Source: an uncultured Lachnospiraceae bacterium (GTDB lineage Bacteria > Bacillota > Clostridia > Lachnospirales > Lachnospiraceae). Taken from it: DNA of 54,866 nucleotides. A model generated the notes under the pieces. That model saw only the letters and a list, made by a program, of their open reading frames with translations, had not been told where the DNA came from and searched no databases. Within the stretch, counting starts at the first letter, position 1. The number at the start of each line of letters is the position of its first letter. This document shows, in pieces, positions 17,418 to 26,677 of the stretch. The stretch lies in NCBI GenBank assembly GCA_934320845.1, contig CAKRFU010000019.1:1-54866 (forward strand), read 5' to 3'. The position numbers and the translations under genes are program-made.

Positions 17418-18704
17418 TTACATAGTAATAATAATCTGTATGCATTTTCCATCATCGCTTTTGGCGTGAATAGTACCGCCGTGAAGCGAAACAATAGTTT
17501 TGGCAACGGAAAGACCTATTCCGGAGCCGCCTGTTGAGGAGTTCCTTGATGCGTCAGTTCTGTAAAATCTGTCGAAAAGAATATCAAGATTTCCTTCAAA
17601 GATGTTGTCACTTTCATTTTCAAATACAATAATATTTTTTCTGCCTTTTCTTTTTACCGAGATTTTGAAGATACTGTTTTCGGTTGCGTATTTTGCTGCA
17701 TTGTCTATAAGTATCTCAAATAACTGTCTGACAAGTTTTTCGTCTCCTGAAACAAATGCTTCATTTTCAAGAGATGTGTTAATTTCAATATTTTTTGATG
17801 AGAATATAACCTCAAAGGGTTCAAGGCTTTCTGTCAATATAGTATTTAGTGGAAGATGGTTTTTATGAAAGTTCTCGTTCTTTTCTTCCATTTTTGAGAG
17901 AGTGATAAACTGCTGAACCATTGTTGTAAGTCTTGTTATCTGGTTTTGAATGCTTTTTGTCCATTGGCTCTCTCCATTTTCCATTTCTATAACTTCAATG
18001 TTGGCATCAATGATTGTAAGAGGTGTTTTTAATTCGTGGCCTGCATCTGTTATAAACTGGCGCTGTTTCTGATAGCTCTGAACGACGGGGCGGAGCACTA
18101 TCTTTGAAAATATTATGACAAGAATGAGAACCGCAATAAAACCGATACCAGACATTAAAAGGCTTGTAAAAAGGGTGTTTTTAAAGGTTGACAAGCTCTG
18201 ATTGCAGTCTACGAAAATATAAAGCGTATATGAGTCTGCTGTATATTTTTTATAGCGGAACTGTCTGTAAAATCCGGTGTCGGATTTTTTAGATTTTATG
18301 GCAGATATGTAGCTGTCAAGGTCATCGGTAGTAACTGATGCGATACTTTCAAGATTAGAGTCCGTAATTGTTCCTTTATTGTTTACTTTAACGGAAAAAT
18401 ATCTTGTCGAAAAAGGTGTTTCAGCGTCCATCTGTCCGTCAGGAATTTTTGGTGGTTTTGCATTATCCGGATTATTTTTGTCGGGTGGAGTTTTATTTTC
18501 GTCAGGAACAGGAGCCGGTTCGTTATTATTTTTGCTTTGTGGAAATTTACCGTCATTTTCGCATATCATGCGTGTCATTGTATCTGCCTGGCTTTTCAAA
18601 TTGTGAAAATTAAGTATGTTCATACCGCCTATCATGGACAGAAGAACGATAAGTGTGGAAAGCATTGCAACAAGTATAAAGCGTTTTCTTAGTTTTTGTA
18701 CCAT
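17418..18704 (-). CDS. Sensor histidine kinase with Pro-rich extracellular segment
   Basis: This 428-residue kinase has membrane helices at about 11-33 and 183-205, a HisKA domain with His223 in AGHELKTPL, and an HATPase domain ending with GGSGIGLSVAK. The extracellular region begins with a Pro/Asn/Asp/Lys-rich linker (about 55-92) before a small globular part. It lies 63 bases downstream of its response regulator gene on the same strand, and both follow the gene for a secreted beta-helix protein whose N-terminus has a similar Pro/Gly/Asp-rich linker. The ATG at 18704 follows AAAGGA. It most likely controls its own operon or cell-surface genes; the signal is unknown. Confidence 0.92.
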   Translation of the reverse strand: MVQKLRKRFILVAMLSTLIVLLSMIGGMNILNFHNLKSQADTMTRMICENDGKFPQSKNNNEPAPVPDENKTPPDKNNPDNAKPPKIPDGQMDAETPFSTRYFSVKVNNKGTITDSNLESIASVTTDDLDSYISAIKSKKSDTGFYRQFRYKKYTADSYTLYIFVDCNQSLSTFKNTLFTSLLMSGIGFIAVLILVIIFSKIVLRPVVQSYQKQRQFITDAGHELKTPLTIIDANIEVIEMENGESQWTKSIQNQITRLTTMVQQFITLSKMEEKNENFHKNHLPLNTILTESLEPFEVIFSSKNIEINTSLENEAFVSGDEKLVRQLFEILIDNAAKYATENSIFKISVKRKGRKNIIVFENESDNIFEGNLDILFDRFYRTDASRNSSTGGSGIGLSVAKTIVSLHGGTIHAKSDDGKCIQIIITM

Positions 18705-18767
18705 AGTTTATCCTTTCATATTACTGTCCGTTTGCATCGGCTGTTAAAGGTGACTGTTTTAATAATG

Positions 18768-19457
18768 TTATTTTTGGGTGTTTTTTTTGGTCAGGACATA
18801 GCCTTGATTTCGCATTGCTTTTATACATATGTCGGCACCAAGTGAGGTAAGTCTTTTTCTAAGTGTTGAGATGTTTACCCATACAACATTTGTTTCTGTA
18901 TCACTTTCATATCCCCATATTCTTTCAAAAAGTCTGTCAACTGATATAATTGTTTCTGGTGCCGATAAAAACATTTCCATCATTTGAAATTCTTTGTTTG
19001 TGAGGCGTATGGAAGTGTCAGAATCGTTAGCTGACAAGGCAGCAGTTGTCTGCTCGAGACTTATGTTTCCGTAGGTTAATACGGTGCTTGCATTTTCAGT
19101 TTTACGGCGTGTTATGGAGCGTATTCTAGCAAGCAGTTCTTTCATGGCGAATGGTTTTGTAAGGTAATCATCAGCACCAAGATCAAGTCCGAGTACCCTG
19201 TCATCAATTTCTGATTTTGCAGTCAGAAAGAGAACGGGAACATTATTCCCGCTCTCTCTGAGCTCTTTTATGACTTCAATACCGTCTTTTTTTGGCATCA
19301 TTATGTCTAAGATGACACCGTCATATTCTTCTACCGAAAGATATTCTATTGCCGCCTGTCCGTCGTAGACAGCATCAACCGTATAGTGATTGTGTTGTAA
19401 TATCGCTGTAAGTGCATTTGAAAGTTCTACTTCATCTTCAGCCAGCAATAGTTTCAT
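18768..19457 (-). CDS. OmpR-family response regulator
   Basis: This 229-residue regulator has a receiver domain with Asp51 (ILDIMMPKKDG) and Lys in YLTKPF, and a winged-helix output domain (about 130-225). GGAGG precedes the ATG by 9 bases. It is the partner of the kinase encoded 63 bases downstream. It begins 21 bases after the stop of the beta-helix surface protein gene, with no terminator between, so the three genes probably form one transcript. Confidence 0.94.
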   Translation of the reverse strand: MKLLLAEDEVELSNALTAILQHNHYTVDAVYDGQAAIEYLSVEEYDGVILDIMMPKKDGIEVIKELRESGNNVPVLFLTAKSEIDDRVLGLDLGADDYLTKPFAMKELLARIRSITRRKTENASTVLTYGNISLEQTTAALSANDSDTSIRLTNKEFQMMEMFLSAPETIISVDRLFERIWGYESDTETNVVWVNISTLRKRLTSLGADICIKAMRNQGYVLTKKNTQK

Positions 19458-19478
19458 AGTATCTGTCCTCCGCGTCTG

Positions 19479-21443
19479 TTATTTAAGCTTTTTAACTGAG
19501 CTCCATTTACTGTAATATTTCTTTTTGTTTACTGTTTTGTATGTTCTTACTTTAATATAATATACATTCTTTTTGGTTAAATTGGAAATAGTAATTTTAG
19601 TTTTTTTACTATTTACTGTTTTTGTGGTAGTATTAAATGATTTTGAAGTTGAATAGCTTATCTGATAACCTGTAATATCATTTACGCTCTTTACTTTTAC
19701 GACAGCTTTTGTGCGTTTTTTGCTTCTCTTAGCACTCTGTACTTTTGAAGCTTTGACTGTTACTGTTGAATCTGTTGGTGCAGTAGTAGCAGAAGGTGTT
19801 TCTGTGGCATCAGGTGTAGCTGTAGGTGCCGGAGTTGAAGTAGTGCTGTCACTGTCATTACTGCTGTTATCTGAAGAGTTGCTGTTGTCAGAAGAACTGT
19901 CAGAGTATTTGGCTGCTTTATAATCTGACCAGCTTGTTGTTTTTGATGCTCCTGAGAGGTCTGCATTGTCGCTGTATTCAGATACTGTTACTGTAACAGA
20001 AGAAGTTCCCTGTACATATATAGTACCGTCAGTTCCTTTGATTGTGACAGTATTACCGTCTTTATCTGCAACTTTTCCTTCACATGAAAGTTTTGAAAGA
20101 GTGCTGTCTTTGGTTACTATCCATGTAGAGCCGTTTGAAATATAAACATTTGCATAACCGCTTCCGCCTGAACCTGCACATGTTTCATCATCAATGAGAG
20201 CACCTGTGAGTGTGCTGCCGTTTGTCATATAGAAATCAAGTTTGCTGATTGAATCCCAGATAACATCGCCTTCCATTTCCTGTGAGTCGGCGGTAAAGAG
20301 ACAGTCAGCACCGTTGCTGCCCGATGTACCCCAGCCTCTCTGGTTGTTATTTCCTGTGCAGCGGAGGAAGAAATCATTGTCATCGGCATATTTAATATTT
20401 ACATTTGAAAGAATAAATGTTGATTCTGTATTTGTTGTATAGAACATGCCGCCGTTTTTAGCAGTAAGTGTTCCGCCGTTCATCTCAAATGTACTGTTTC
20501 CTTCCTGTGAGTCACCTGACATACTCTGATAAAGTATTACATTCCATGTACAGTCATTCTGGCTGTCATCACTCATATTTCCTGTGAGTGAAGTATCAAA
20601 AAGACGAAGTGAATTAAGTCCTTCAATACATACGGCTTCTGAACCGTTTGCAGTAAGTTTTGCATTGTTTACAGCAATATCAGCGGTGCTGTAAACAGCA
20701 GGAGAACCAACACCGTTACTTGTGTATGTTCCGCCGTCAACTACCATTGTGCCGCCGCCTCTGTCACTTCTTATTGCAGCGGAAGACTGGCCGCTTGTAG
20801 TTGCTGTTACATCACATGCATATAAAGTACCGCCGCCTGCTACATGTATTCCGCCTGATGTATCTTTGTTTGTAGTTATTGTTGTATCTGAGACATAAGT
20901 TACACCTTTGTTATAAGAGAATACACCTGCACCTCCGGCAGCATCAGTTGTTATTGTACTGTTTGTGATGTTTGCTGTACCTTCCGTGTTGAGGATGGCG
21001 GCGCCGACACCGTAAAAGCTTGAGTTATCACCGCCTGTGCTAGAAGATGAAGTTCTTGTTATTGTTGAATTGTCAATTGTTGCTGTGGCACCGTTTGATA
21101 TGTTTATGGCATTTTCATCTGTGCCTGTCGATTCGATTGTTTCACCTGAGATGGAAGTATCAGATGTAATGGATTTTACTGAGTCATAACTTGTAACGGC
21201 ACTTGATGAGCCGCCCGGTGCACCGCCCGGAGCAGAACCGCTGGGTTTTCCGCTTGTATCTCCGTCCGGTTTTGCAGGAGGTGTTCCTTCCGGCATGCCG
21301 CTTGGAGGAGTCATATTGTCACTAAAGTTATCTATTGTTTCAGCATTTGCACTTTTTACATTTTGTTCAGGAATGAGCTGTGCAGCACTGATAACTAAAG
21401 CTGCTGACAATCCCATTGCTAATACACCTTTCCAATTTCTCAT
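19479..21443 (-). CDS. Secreted beta-helix surface protein with C-terminal Fn3-like domain
   Basis: This 654-residue protein has a signal peptide (hydrophobic stretch at about 7-20, ending in SAA or ANA), a Met/Pro/Gly-rich linker (about 42-75), a long repetitive region rich in Ser, Thr, Asn and Gly with the short strands of a right-handed parallel beta helix (about 85-485), a Ser/Asp/Thr/Pro-rich linker, and a C-terminal fibronectin-like domain rich in Lys and Tyr (about 570-654). No LPXTG anchor is visible. Related proteins are annotated as carbohydrate-binding-domain proteins, and a role in adhesion or glycan binding is likely but unproven. A GTG at 21452 is in frame, but GAAAGG is better spaced from the ATG at 21443. 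Confidence 0.82.
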   Translation of the reverse strand: MRNWKGVLAMGLSAALVISAAQLIPEQNVKSANAETIDNFSDNMTPPSGMPEGTPPAKPDGDTSGKPSGSAPGGAPGGSSSAVTSYDSVKSITSDTSISGETIESTGTDENAINISNGATATIDNSTITRTSSSSTGGDNSSFYGVGAAILNTEGTANITNSTITTDAAGGAGVFSYNKGVTYVSDTTITTNKDTSGGIHVAGGGTLYACDVTATTSGQSSAAIRSDRGGGTMVVDGGTYTSNGVGSPAVYSTADIAVNNAKLTANGSEAVCIEGLNSLRLFDTSLTGNMSDDSQNDCTWNVILYQSMSGDSQEGNSTFEMNGGTLTAKNGGMFYTTNTESTFILSNVNIKYADDNDFFLRCTGNNNQRGWGTSGSNGADCLFTADSQEMEGDVIWDSISKLDFYMTNGSTLTGALIDDETCAGSGGSGYANVYISNGSTWIVTKDSTLSKLSCEGKVADKDGNTVTIKGTDGTIYVQGTSSVTVTVSEYSDNADLSGASKTTSWSDYKAAKYSDSSSDNSNSSDNSSNDSDSTTSTPAPTATPDATETPSATTAPTDSTVTVKASKVQSAKRSKKRTKAVVKVKSVNDITGYQISYSTSKSFNTTTKTVNSKKTKITISNLTKKNVYYIKVRTYKTVNKKKYYSKWSSVKKLK

Positions 21444-21521
21444 AAAAATCACAACCTTTCATATTACTTACTTTTAAAAATATTTGTTTTAAATATTTGC
21501 TTTGTTTTTGTTTACATCTGC

Positions 21522-21554
21522 ATAATAAAACACGAACTTAAAATGAAACTTAAA
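21522..21554 (-). promoter_or_regulatory. Direct repeats upstream of the surface protein operon
   Basis: AACTTAAA occurs at 21535-21542 and again at 21547-21554, 12 bases apart, next to a possible minus-strand -10 (ATAATA at 21522-21527 in plus coordinates). Paired direct repeats about one helical turn apart next to a promoter are typical of OmpR-family binding sites, so this may be where the regulator encoded by the operon binds. Confidence 0.4.
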
Positions 21555-21691
21555 TTATGTGTGATTTTTAAAATTGTTTGTAATAAAATATTATTTACTA
21601 TATAATGAATTATGCAGAGAAAAGTACAGATATAATGAGTGTACTGTTTGGGAGAAAACAGATGTTTCGTGTACAGAAAGGGGATAAATAA

Positions 21692-23611
21692 ATGAAATTA
21701 AGCACTAAAATCGGGATTATATTTAGCATTATAATTATACTGCTTGTATATGTAATAGGTACTGAGTCTTGCATGTACAGTTATAATTCTACAATTGAAC
21801 TTGTCAGAAAAAATTCAAAATCGGCAGCAAAGACAACATCAGATGATTTGGAGGTATTATTAAATACTTATAAAAATATTGCTGCGGCATCGGGCAAAGA
21901 CATGATACTGACTGGAAATGTTCCGGATGAAGCAAGAGTATCCAAGGTAGAGCAGCTGGCAAAGCAATATGGTTTTACAAGTGGGAATGTATTAAATGAA
22001 AAAGGAATCAGTATTAAAGACGGAACTGATTTCAGTGACAGAAGTTATGTAAAAAAGGCCTTACAGGGAAAAACAAATATTTCAGATGTTACATTGAGCA
22101 AATATACGGGAACTTACGGACTTAGTATAGCTGCTCCTCTTATTTCATCAGGCAGGATAGTTGGAGTTGTATATTTTAGAATTGATGTTGATTTTATGAA
22201 TGATATGGTAAAGCATATATCGGTAGGAGACGGAAGCTTTGCATATATTCTTGATGAAAAAAATAATGTGATTGCTCATAAAAATTCAAAATATATTATG
22301 AATGAAGAATATATGGGCAATGTTCCGGATGAGTTGACAAAAAGCAGCAGTAACTCAGATAATGGAGGTTTTACATATGAAATTGATTCCAAAAAATATA
22401 TTTGCGGATATTCTAAAATAGGAAATACTGATAATTGGCGTGTGGTGATGGTTTCTCCGACAACGGCATATGAGTCAGAGGTGCTTATGTTTGTAAAGAG
22501 ACTTGTTATAAGTGACATATTTGCGTTAATTATAGCAATATTGGCAGCTGTTTTTATAGCAAGAAGTATCAGCAAACCTATCATAAGAGTGAAAAATGTT
22601 CTTTCAGGCATGGCAGATGGAGATTTATCAAAACGCATAGAGAAAACAGGAAGAAAAGATGAACTTGGTATTCTTCAGAATAGTGCAGCTTCATTAGCAA
22701 ATACATTGTCGCAAATACTTGGAGAAGCGGCCTATATACTTGAAAGTATGGCAGCTTATGATCTTACGGCAGCAGACATGAAAGAATATCCGGGTGAATT
22801 TAATAATCTTGCGGTTTCAATAAATTCGATTAAGTCTATTTTGAAAAATATGATAATAAATATACAGACATCGTCGGTGAATGTTGAAGGTGGTTCAAGA
22901 CAGCTTGCACAGGCGGCAGGCATGGTTTCAGATGGAACAGTAGCACAGGCAGCGTCTTTACAGAAGCTGGTTGCAGATGTTGACAATGTTGTTGAAAGTA
23001 TCAATAGAAACTCACAGAAGGTCAATGTTGTAAATGAAAGTCTTTTAAATCTTGACATTGAAATAAAAGATGGTGATGATAAAATGCATGCATTATTAAG
23101 TGTTGTGAAAGAAGTAGAGGAAATGTCTGAGGATATTAAAAAGATTGTAAAAACAATAGATTCAATTGCGTTTCAGACAAATATATTATCACTTAATGCT
23201 TCAGTGGAAGCTGCGCGTGCAGGAGATACAGGAAAAGGTTTTGCAGTTGTGGCACAGGAGATAGGAACATTGGCAGCAAAAAGCAGTGAAGCATCAAAGA
23301 AAACTGCCGGACTTATCGAAAAATGTCTTAATGGTATTTCAGGTGCAAAGGAATATGCGGTTGTGACTTCTGAGACATTTAAAAATATTGTTGATGATTC
23401 CGAAAAAATTGCAGGAGCATTTAAAGAAATTTCAAAAGATAATGAAATACAGACAAAAAATGCAAATAATATTAAATGTGAAATTGAAAATATATCAGAT
23501 GTCGTGCAGGCAAATACAGCAACAGCAGAACAGACGGCTGCGTCTACAGAGGTTTTATCCGGTCAGGCAATATCACTTAAAGAAATGACGGAAAGATTTA
23601 AAGCAGATTGA
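21692..23611 (+). CDS. Methyl-accepting chemotaxis protein with Cache-type sensor
   Basis: This 639-residue chemoreceptor has a first helix at about 7-29, an extracellular dCache-like domain (about 35-270) with the typical [12 protein letters not shown] segment, a second helix (about 272-296), a HAMP domain ([15 protein letters not shown] onward) and a long cytoplasmic signalling domain whose hairpin tip contains [17 protein letters not shown] (about 490-510). It senses a small extracellular ligand and controls CheA. GGGG lies upstream of the ATG at 21692. No CheW, CheA or flagellar genes are beside it, although a CheY gene lies at 26305. The ligand is unknown; dCache domains often bind amino acids or organic acids. 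Confidence 0.93.
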   Translation: MKLSTKIGIIFSIIIILLVYVIGTESCMYSYNSTIELVRKNSKSAAKTTSDDLEVLLNTYKNIAAASGKDMILTGNVPDEARVSKVEQLAKQYGFTSGNVLNEKGISIKDGTDFSDRSYVKKALQGKTNISDVTLSKYTGTYGLSIAAPLISSGRIVGVVYFRIDVDFMNDMVKHISVGDGSFAYILDEKNNVIAHKNSKYIMNEEYMGNVPDELTKSSSNSDNGGFTYEIDSKKYICGYSKIGNTDNWRVVMVSPTTAYESEVLMFVKRLVISDIFALIIAILAAVFIARSISKPIIRVKNVLSGMADGDLSKRIEKTGRKDELGILQNSAASLANTLSQILGEAAYILESMAAYDLTAADMKEYPGEFNNLAVSINSIKSILKNMIINIQTSSVNVEGGSRQLAQAAGMVSDGTVAQAASLQKLVADVDNVVESINRNSQKVNVVNESLLNLDIEIKDGDDKMHALLSVVKEVEEMSEDIKKIVKTIDSIAFQTNILSLNASVEAARAGDTGKGFAVVAQEIGTLAAKSSEASKKTAGLIEKCLNGISGAKEYAVVTSETFKNIVDDSEKIAGAFKEISKDNEIQTKNANNIKCEIENISDVVQANTATAEQTAASTEVLSGQAISLKEMTERFKAD

Positions 23612-23636
23612 TTTATATTCAGACGGAGGTTTATCT

Positions 23637-24425
23637 GTGAAAGAAATGACAGATTTGGAAAAATATTATAACAAATTTAATGAGGATAAAAGACTGACAA
23701 GGCGGCACGGACAGGTGGAATTTATTACATCAATGAAATATATTCATGAATGTATAGGTGACAGGAAATGTGTAAAAATACTTGATATAGGTGCAGGAAC
23801 GGGAAGGTATTCCGTTGCACTTGCAAATGAAGGCCATGATGTGACAGCAGTTGAACTTGTCAAATATAATCTTGGAATACTGAAATCGAAAAAAAGCACA
23901 GTAAAAGCGATGCAGGGTAATGCATTAAAACTTTCAAAACTTGCGGATAATACCTTTGATGTTACACTCTTGTTTGGACCGATGTATCATCTGTTTGGTT
24001 TTGATGACAAGATAAAAGCGTTAAATGAGGCGAAAAGAGTTACAAAACCGGGAGGAAAGATACTTGTTGCATATTGCATGAATGAGTACAGCATCCTTAC
24101 ATACGGATTTAAACAAAACCACATAAAGGAAGTGGTTGAGGCAGGAAAAGTTACAAAAGATTTTCACTGTATTCCTGAGCCGAAAGATTTGTACGATTAT
24201 GTAAGAATAGAAGATATAGATAAAGTGCGTGATGCAGCAGACTTGAAAAGGATAAAGCTTATTTCGGCAGACGGCCAGGCGGATTTGATGAGACCGGTTT
24301 TAAATGCGATGGATGAGGAAACATTTAAGCTTTTTGTAGAGTATCATCTGGCAACCTGCGAGAGACAGGAACTTGTAGGCGCGGGAGCGCATACGGTAGA
24401 TATTTTGGAAAAAAAGAACTTATAG
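23637..24425 (+). CDS. Class I SAM-dependent methyltransferase
   Basis: This 262-residue protein has the Rossmann motif ILDIGAGTGRYSVAL (48-62), an acidic residue at the end of the second strand (VTAVEL) and a later LLFGPMYHL motif typical of class I methyltransferases of the UbiE/Methyltransf_11 group. It starts at a GTG with GGAGG 7 bases upstream. It lies 25 bases after the chemoreceptor gene and may be co-transcribed. It is not a CheR. The substrate is unknown. Confidence 0.85.
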   Translation: MKEMTDLEKYYNKFNEDKRLTRRHGQVEFITSMKYIHECIGDRKCVKILDIGAGTGRYSVALANEGHDVTAVELVKYNLGILKSKKSTVKAMQGNALKLSKLADNTFDVTLLFGPMYHLFGFDDKIKALNEAKRVTKPGGKILVAYCMNEYSILTYGFKQNHIKEVVEAGKVTKDFHCIPEPKDLYDYVRIEDIDKVRDAADLKRIKLISADGQADLMRPVLNAMDEETFKLFVEYHLATCERQELVGAGAHTVDILEKKNL

Positions 24426-24567
24426 AAATAAAGCTGAATCGGTCTTGTAATAAAAGTCTGTGGGATGTATAATTGTCTGTGCGTCAAAAAAATGATAAAT
24501 CAAAGTTACTGTGCAAAAAAGGTGTGGACAGTAATAAATCATAAGCATGAATATGGAGGAATAAGTT

Positions 24568-25524
24568 ATGTACAATATATTAAGCGGTTGCTTAAATCCA
24601 AATCAGATAACAATGATAGGTATTCTTGCAGCGTTTTTGCTGACATTTATCTGTCTTAAATTTCCATTCCCGTTTCTTCCGGTAGATCAGGGCAGGGAAT
24701 TTGCAGTAAACGGTGCATTGTCAAAAGGAAAAACAAGAGGTGTTGGACTTACATTTGTAATAGCATTTATTATATGCTCATTGCTTTTTATGCCTATAAC
24801 AAGAGAGTTTATCATATATTGCATATTGTTATTTGCAATCATGTTAAGCGGATATCTTGACGATGCCGCAGAGACACCGTGGCAGGATTATAAAAAAGGT
24901 GCAATTGACCTTGTTTTGTCAATTGTTACAATGTGGACATTTTTAAATTTCAACAATTCAACAATCCATATAGGAAGTAATGTATTTGAGCTTCCGGTAC
25001 CGGCTTATTTTGTACTCGGAATAATTCTTATCTGGGTTTCAATCAATGTAACAAACTGTACAGATGGAGTGGACGGGCTTTCAGGAAGCCTTTGCTGTGT
25101 TGTTATTTCAGCATTTACGGTAATATTTGCAAATGAACTTGGTTATTATGTAATTGCAGATTTTATTTTTGTTGCAACACTTTTAGCATATCTGTATTTT
25201 AATTCAAAGCCTAGCAGTATGCTTATGGGGGATGCAGGTTCGAGGGCACTTGGTTTTTATATTGCGATTATCGCAATGAAAACAGGACATCCTATAAGCT
25301 ACATAATACTTGCAATTGTGCTTATAGTTGACGGCGGACTTGGACTTGTGAAGATATTTTTAAAGAGATTTCTCAAAATTTCAATACTTGTAAATACGAG
25401 AACACCGCTTCATGACCATGCAAGAAAAAATAAGGGATGGTCAGATACACAGGTAGTATTCAGATTTATTATAATGCAGATTGTAGCTGCAATGATTGGT
25501 TATATTATTATAACTATTTTGTAA
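24568..25524 (+). CDS. mraY: MraY-like phospho-sugar polyprenyl transferase
   Basis: This 318-residue protein has about ten membrane helices and the key motifs of the MraY/WecA superfamily: the double Asp in GYLDDAAE (about 94-98), NVTNCTDGVDGLSG (about 155-168) and GDAGSRALG. It resembles MraY most, which attaches phospho-MurNAc-pentapeptide to undecaprenyl phosphate in peptidoglycan synthesis. The C-terminal His motif reads PLHDHARKNKGW, where classical MraY has HHH, so the middle His is Asp. It lies outside any visible cell-wall gene cluster. It may be the housekeeping enzyme or a second copy used in sporulation. TGGAGGA precedes the ATG. Confidence 0.85.
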   Translation: MYNILSGCLNPNQITMIGILAAFLLTFICLKFPFPFLPVDQGREFAVNGALSKGKTRGVGLTFVIAFIICSLLFMPITREFIIYCILLFAIMLSGYLDDAAETPWQDYKKGAIDLVLSIVTMWTFLNFNNSTIHIGSNVFELPVPAYFVLGIILIWVSINVTNCTDGVDGLSGSLCCVVISAFTVIFANELGYYVIADFIFVATLLAYLYFNSKPSSMLMGDAGSRALGFYIAIIAMKTGHPISYIILAIVLIVDGGLGLVKIFLKRFLKISILVNTRTPLHDHARKNKGWSDTQVVFRFIIMQIVAAMIGYIIITIL

Positions 25525-25612
25525 AGACGTGATATGAAAAAAATATGTGGTCATGCACAAAGTATTGTTACTTAGCATAGTATATAAATGATAATATTTT
25601 GAGGTGCTTGCG

Positions 25613-26245
25613 GTGCAATCCTTTCCAAAACCAATGAGTGCAAAAGAAGAGGAAGAATGCATCATAAGATACCAGGCGGGAGACAAGAGTGCGAGACAGC
25701 TTCTTATTGAAAAAAACCTGCGTTTAGTCGCATATATAGTGAAAAAATATAATACATCTGACAGAGAACTTGATGATTTGCTTTCAATAGGGACAATAGG
25801 TTTGATAAAAGGTGTTGATTCATTTGACGGTTCAAAAAAAATCAGACTTGCAACGTATTGTGCAAGATGTATTGAAAACGAAATTCTTATGTATATCCGG
25901 ACGGAAAAGAAAAGTTCAAAGAATGTGTATTTATATGATTCAATCGGTTCCGATAAAGAAGGAAATGAAATAAATCTTATAGATGTAATAGAATATGAAG
26001 ATGATGATGTTGTAGAAAAGATTACACAGGATGAGAGAATCAGAAGGCTTACTGATAAGATAGAAAGTGTTTTGAGCAGACGTGAGCAGGATATAATCAG
26101 AAAGAGATATGGAATAGAGGGATATGATATAAAGACGCAGAGGGAGATAGCAGCAGAATACGGAATATCGAGGTCTTATATATCGAGAATAGAAAAATCA
26201 GCACTTTTGAAGCTGAGAAAAAGTTATGAAAATGATTGTTTATAA
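25613..26245 (+). CDS. sigK: Sporulation sigma factor SigK-like, without pro-sequence
   Basis: This 210-residue sigma factor starts FPKPMS, at the same place as mature SigK, followed by region 2 (NLRLVAYIVKKY, then DDLLSIGTIGLIKGVDSFD), the linker IGSDKEGNEINLIDV, and region 4 (TQREIAAEYGISRSYISRIEKSAL). It directs late mother-cell transcription during spore formation. GAGG at 25601-25604 selects a GTG start at 25613; a GTG at 25604 is possible. Either way there is no 20-residue hydrophobic pro-sequence as in Bacillus, and the frame is not split by a skin element. Control must therefore be transcriptional. The upstream 88 bases contain CATAGTAT, only loosely like a SigE -10. Confidence 0.85.
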   Translation: MQSFPKPMSAKEEEECIIRYQAGDKSARQLLIEKNLRLVAYIVKKYNTSDRELDDLLSIGTIGLIKGVDSFDGSKKIRLATYCARCIENEILMYIRTEKKSSKNVYLYDSIGSDKEGNEINLIDVIEYEDDDVVEKITQDERIRRLTDKIESVLSRREQDIIRKRYGIEGYDIKTQREIAAEYGISRSYISRIEKSALLKLRKSYENDCL

Positions 26246-26304
26246 ACTGCTCTTGTGCTAATATATTTAATATATTGTGCAGAAATTTAGGAGGATATAT
26301 ATAA

Positions 26305-26676
26305 ATGAAAGTACTTTTAGTAGATGATGCGGCATTTGTGCGTATGTCGTTAAAAAAGATTCTTGATGATATGGCTTTGGGTTTCGAGTATATAGAAGCA
26401 GGAGACGGAGAAGATGCCATAGAAAAATATAAAATATATTCGCCGGATTTGGTTATTATGGATATTACGATGCCTAAAATGGATGGAATCACAGCGGTAG
26501 GCAGGATAAAGGAAATTGATGACAATGCAAAGATTATCATGTGTTCATCAATGGGATATCAGGAAAAAGTTTTGGATGCCATTACAGCAGGGGCAAAAGA
26601 TTTTATAATAAAACCTTATGAGGCAGCTAAGGTCGCTAAATCGGTAAAAGCAGTATTAAAGTTAGGCGAGGAATAA
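26305..26676 (+). CDS. cheY: CheY-like single-domain response regulator
   Basis: This 123-residue receiver has DDAAF acidic residues at 7-8, phospho-acceptor Asp53 (VIMDITMPKMDG), SSMG with the conserved Ser at about 82 and Lys105 in FIIKPY. It has no output domain. The MCSSMGYQEKV segment is typical of CheY proteins of Clostridia that bind the flagellar switch. GGAGG precedes the ATG. Its stop is one base from the start of the YhaM-like gene, so the two are likely co-transcribed. Other chemotaxis genes are absent apart from the receptor at 21692. Confidence 0.9.
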   Translation: MKVLLVDDAAFVRMSLKKILDDMALGFEYIEAGDGEDAIEKYKIYSPDLVIMDITMPKMDGITAVGRIKEIDDNAKIIMCSSMGYQEKVLDAITAGAKDFIIKPYEAAKVAKSVKAVLKLGEE

Positions 26677-26677
26677 A

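Noticed and set aside
25525..25612. SigE-dependent promoter before sigK
   Set aside because: CATAGTAT is only loosely like the SigE -10 and no matching -35 was found at 13-15 bases.
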